Shown in pieces: positions 63,773-64,000 of a DNA stretch of 64,000 nucleotides. The DNA is from an uncultured Sphingomonadaceae bacterium (GTDB lineage Bacteria; Pseudomonadota; Alphaproteobacteria; Sphingomonadales; Sphingomonadaceae): positions 376,501-440,500 of the forward strand of contig CANLQI010000001.1 of the NCBI GenBank assembly GCA_947493325.1, in the 5' to 3' direction. Numbering within the stretch: position 1 is the first letter of the stretch; each line of letters starts with the position of its first letter. Position numbers and translations under genes: made by a program. Under the pieces are notes generated by a model. The model saw only the letters and a program-made list of their open reading frames with translations, ran no database searches and was not told the origin of the DNA.

Positions 63773-64000
63773 ATGTCTATCGATATCATCATTCTTGCCG
63801 CCATTGCCGCCTTTTTGGGCCTGCGTCTCTATTCGGTGCTGGGCAAACGTACGGGGCATGAGCAGGAACCGGCAAGCAATGCCGATAAACAGATAGGCAC
63901 ATCCAACCTAAATTTTCCGGAGACCGAGGAACCGAAACCCGGAAATGTGATCACCATCGACCCCCGTCAGGGCCATGCCAAGCTGTATGATACCGCGGCG
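63773..64000 (+). CDS. Tim44-like domain protein, 3' partial
   Basis: Seventy-six codons are visible before the window ends. The start MSIDIIILAAIAAFLGLRLY gives an N-terminal membrane anchor, then a charged linker (GKRTGHEQEPASNADKQ), as in alphaproteobacterial Tim44-like proteins encoded beside secB. The diagnostic C-terminal domain is outside the window, so the call rests on the N-terminus and the neighbour. Confidence 0.7.
   Translation, partial: MSIDIIILAAIAAFLGLRLYSVLGKRTGHEQEPASNADKQIGTSNLNFPETEEPKPGNVITIDPRQGHAKLYDTAA

Overview
The window reads as a chromosomal segment of an alphaproteobacterium, most likely a member of the Sphingomonadales. The evidence is a full-length CtrA with an upstream TTAA-N7-TTAA box, GANTC (CcrM) sites near ctrA and dnaA, an NDUFA12 accessory subunit of complex I, DUF2155 and DUF4136 lipoproteins, the mutM / ubiE-ubiB-coaBC-dut neighbourhood next to dnaA-rpsT, and many short palindromic intergenic repeats of kinds common in sphingomonads. 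Most of the window is core genome with overlapping stop/start codons.

Layout. 1-5846: the 3' part of a large YD-repeat (Rhs-like) protein with a LysM domain, a hydrophobic segment and an AT-rich C-terminal zincin (HELGH) module, followed by a small lipoprotein gene that looks like its immunity partner. 5847-6714: a low-content region with a transposase remnant and tRNA-Trp. 6888-9792: aat, then on the minus strand recX, DUF192, NDUFA12 and DUF2155; aat and DUF2155 overlap tail to tail by 232 bases. 10007-12339: a fatty acyl-AMP ligase, a structured repeat and a VOC protein. 12945-27686: the transcription/translation block secE-nusG-rplKAJL ... rpoBC, with L12 and RpoB separated by a desaturase and a small Xre/DUF2975/micro-membrane-protein operon. 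27839-36509: HD-GYP, pirin/LysR pair, ctrA, M28 peptidase, PPP phosphatase, phzF, pdxH and ABA4-like. 36575-44386: dnaJ, yihY, fabI, VOC, aroC, two transporters and an NTF2-like lipoprotein. 44387-51014: nth, an unrecognised 566-residue protein, dapB, a sirtuin, moeB and dnaA. 51657-64000: rpsT, mutM, ubiE, ubiB, a secreted protein, alpha-carbonic anhydrase, coaBC, dut, DUF4136, trpS, murJ, secB and the start of a Tim44-like gene.

Most notable: (1) the Rhs/LysM/metalloprotease gene with its candidate immunity lipoprotein; (2) two copies of a roughly 190-base, three-hairpin element (11734-11930 and 53904-54107) lying between co-directional genes, whose stems differ by compensating changes while GNRA-type loops are kept; (3) a palindromic intergenic-type repeat inserted in frame into coaBC, the same family as the spacer between rpoB and rpoC; (4) antisense coding overlap of aat and the DUF2155 gene; (5) a 41-codon membrane-peptide gene translationally coupled to an Xre regulator.

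All calls are from reading the sequence. No database searches, folding programs or alignments were run.
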